Of a DNA stretch of 8,921 nt, positions 7,935-8,921 are shown piece after piece. The DNA comes from Frankiales bacterium (GTDB taxonomy: Bacteria > Actinomycetota > Actinomycetes > Mycobacteriales > SCTD01), in NCBI GenBank assembly GCA_025966295.1, contig JAOPVD010000042.1, positions 1 to 8,921 on the forward strand. Direction: 5' to 3'. The translations under genes and the position numbers were made by a program. Under the pieces are notes generated by a model. That model did no database searches. It was given only the letters and a program-made list of their open reading frames with translations, and was not told the origin of the DNA. The stretch's first letter is position 1, and each line of letters starts with the position of its first letter.

Positions 7935-8921
7935 CTAGCGGGGGTACGCCGGGTGCGCCGTCACCAGGGCGTCCACACCGCGCCGGATCTCCTCGGCCGC
8001 GCTGCCGTCCTCGTCGCGGACCGCGCGCCCGATCAGGCCCGCGATCTCCTTCATGTCGCCCTCGGACATCCCCTGGGTGGTCACCGAGGGGGTGCCGACC
8101 CGGATGCCGGAGGCGACCGACGGCGGCTGCGGGTCGTACGGGATGGCGTTCTTGTTGAGCACGATGCCGGCGGCGGCGCAGCGCGCCTCGGCCTGCTGGC
8201 CGGTCACGCCGATGCCCTGCAGGTCCAGCAGCGACAGGTGGGTGTCGGTGCCGCCGGTGACCGGGCGCATCCCCTCGCCCGCGAGGGCGTCGGTGAGGGC
8301 CTGGCTGTTGGAGATGACCTGCCGGGTGTAGGCCTGGTACTCGGGGGTGGCGGCCTCCTTGAGGGCCACCGCCTTCGCGGCCACCGCGTGCATCAGCGGG
8401 CCGCCCTGCATCATCGGGAACACCGCCTTGTCCAGCTTGGCAGCGTGCTCGGCCTTGCAGACGAACATGCCGCCGCGGGGACCACGCAGCACCTTGTGGG
8501 TGGTGAAGGTGACGACGTCGGCGTACGGCACCGGGCTGGGGATCGCGCCGCCGGCGACCAGACCGATGAAGTGGGCAGCGTCGATCATGAGGATCGCGCC
8601 GACCTCGTCGGCGATCTCGCGGAAGGCCTTGAAGTCGATGAGGCGCGGGATGGCCGAGCCACCAGCGATGATCATCTTCGGCTTGTGCTCACGGGCCAGG
8701 TCGCGGGCCTGGTCGTAGTCGATGTCCTCGGTGTCCTTGGCGACGCCGTAGTGCACGGCGTTGAACCACTTGCCGCTGAAGCTCACCTTGGTGCCGTGCG
8801 TGAGGTGCCCGCCGTGCGGCAGCGACATCGCGAGCACCGTGTCGCCGGGCTGCAGGAAGGCGCCGTACACGGCGATGTTGGCGCTGGCGCCGGAGTGCGG
8901 CTGCAGGTTGGCGTGGTCGGC
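7935..8921 (-). CDS. glyA: Serine hydroxymethyltransferase, 3' portion (partial)
   Basis: PLP enzyme that interconverts serine and glycine while charging tetrahydrofolate with a one-carbon unit, in the cytosol. 328 residues are visible and the frame continues past the window end. The first visible residues read ADHANLQPHSGASANIAVYG, containing the family motif NxQPHSG, so the GTG at 8870 is not the start. PLP-site residues in this numbering are Asp114 and His117 (IDAAH) and the Schiff-base Lys143 in TTHKVLRGPRGG. The substrate-carboxylate arginine is in GIRVGTP near the C-terminus. By alignment to the E. coli numbers (Asp200, His203, Lys229), about 86 residues are missing at the N-terminus. 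It ends nine bases before wecA with no terminator hairpin between, so it may be co-transcribed with the genes downstream. Confidence 0.96.
   Translation of the reverse strand, partial: ADHANLQPHSGASANIAVYGAFLQPGDTVLAMSLPHGGHLTHGTKVSFSGKWFNAVHYGVAKDTEDIDYDQARDLAREHKPKMIIAGGSAIPRLIDFKAFREIADEVGAILMIDAAHFIGLVAGGAIPSPVPYADVVTFTTHKVLRGPRGGMFVCKAEHAAKLDKAVFPMMQGGPLMHAVAAKAVALKEAATPEYQAYTRQVISNSQALTDALAGEGMRPVTGGTDTHLSLLDLQGIGVTGQQAEARCAAAGIVLNKNAIPYDPQPPSVASGIRVGTPSVTTQGMSEGDMKEIAGLIGRAVRDEDGSAAEEIRRGVDALVTAHPAYPR

Noticed and set aside
7926..7940. CGCTAGCG palindrome at the glyA stop as a terminator or operator
   Set aside because: Only 8 bases with no loop and no T run; it probably arises from the stop codon context by chance.
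8868..8870. GTG at 8870 as the start of glyA
   Set aside because: The frame stays open upstream and encodes the conserved HANLQPHSG motif, so the gene begins outside the window.

Overview
The window is a single co-directional block of housekeeping genes, all on the minus strand, from a high-GC actinobacterium. The evidence for the phylum is the strong G/C third-position bias, frequent GTG starts, an alpha subunit with a long C-terminal tail, a delta subunit of about 270 residues, and the order glyA - wecA/rfe - small membrane protein(s) - atpBEFHAGD. From memory this order is also found in Streptomyces, and partly in Mycobacterium. The b and delta subunits are separate genes here, which argues against a mycobacterium. 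A Geodermatophilales- or Frankia-like lineage is possible but cannot be proved from this stretch.

Reading in the direction of transcription (high to low coordinates): the 3' part of glyA (serine hydroxymethyltransferase, cut by the window end at 8921); wecA/rfe, a polyprenyl-phosphate GlcNAc-1-phosphate transferase of the MraY/WecA family; a 131-residue four-helix membrane protein resembling ATP synthase protein I; a 101-residue two-helix AtpZ-type protein; then the F1Fo ATP synthase genes atpB (a), atpE (c), atpF (b), atpH (delta), atpA (alpha), atpG (gamma) and the 5' two thirds of atpD (beta, cut at base 1). atpC (epsilon) would be expected just beyond base 1.

Spacing is tight throughout. 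Two junctions overlap as TGATG, several gaps are 2-9 bases, and the largest gap is 71 bases (atpH-atpA). No terminator hairpin is apparent between genes and no stretch over 300 bases lacks a gene. The whole block could be one transcript. A possible internal promoter with a leaderless start lies just before the AtpZ-like gene. The atp genes encode a complete proton-driven ATP synthase apart from epsilon. AtpI- and AtpZ-type proteins are thought to help c-ring assembly or ion supply. glyA and wecA are conserved passengers serving one-carbon metabolism and envelope glycan synthesis.

I found no mobile element, CRISPR array, RNA gene, phage or defence gene. The points most worth a second look are details of the ATP synthase: a tandem duplication in delta, the alpha tail, the paired accessory proteins, and unusual sequences at translation starts. 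None amounts to a new system.
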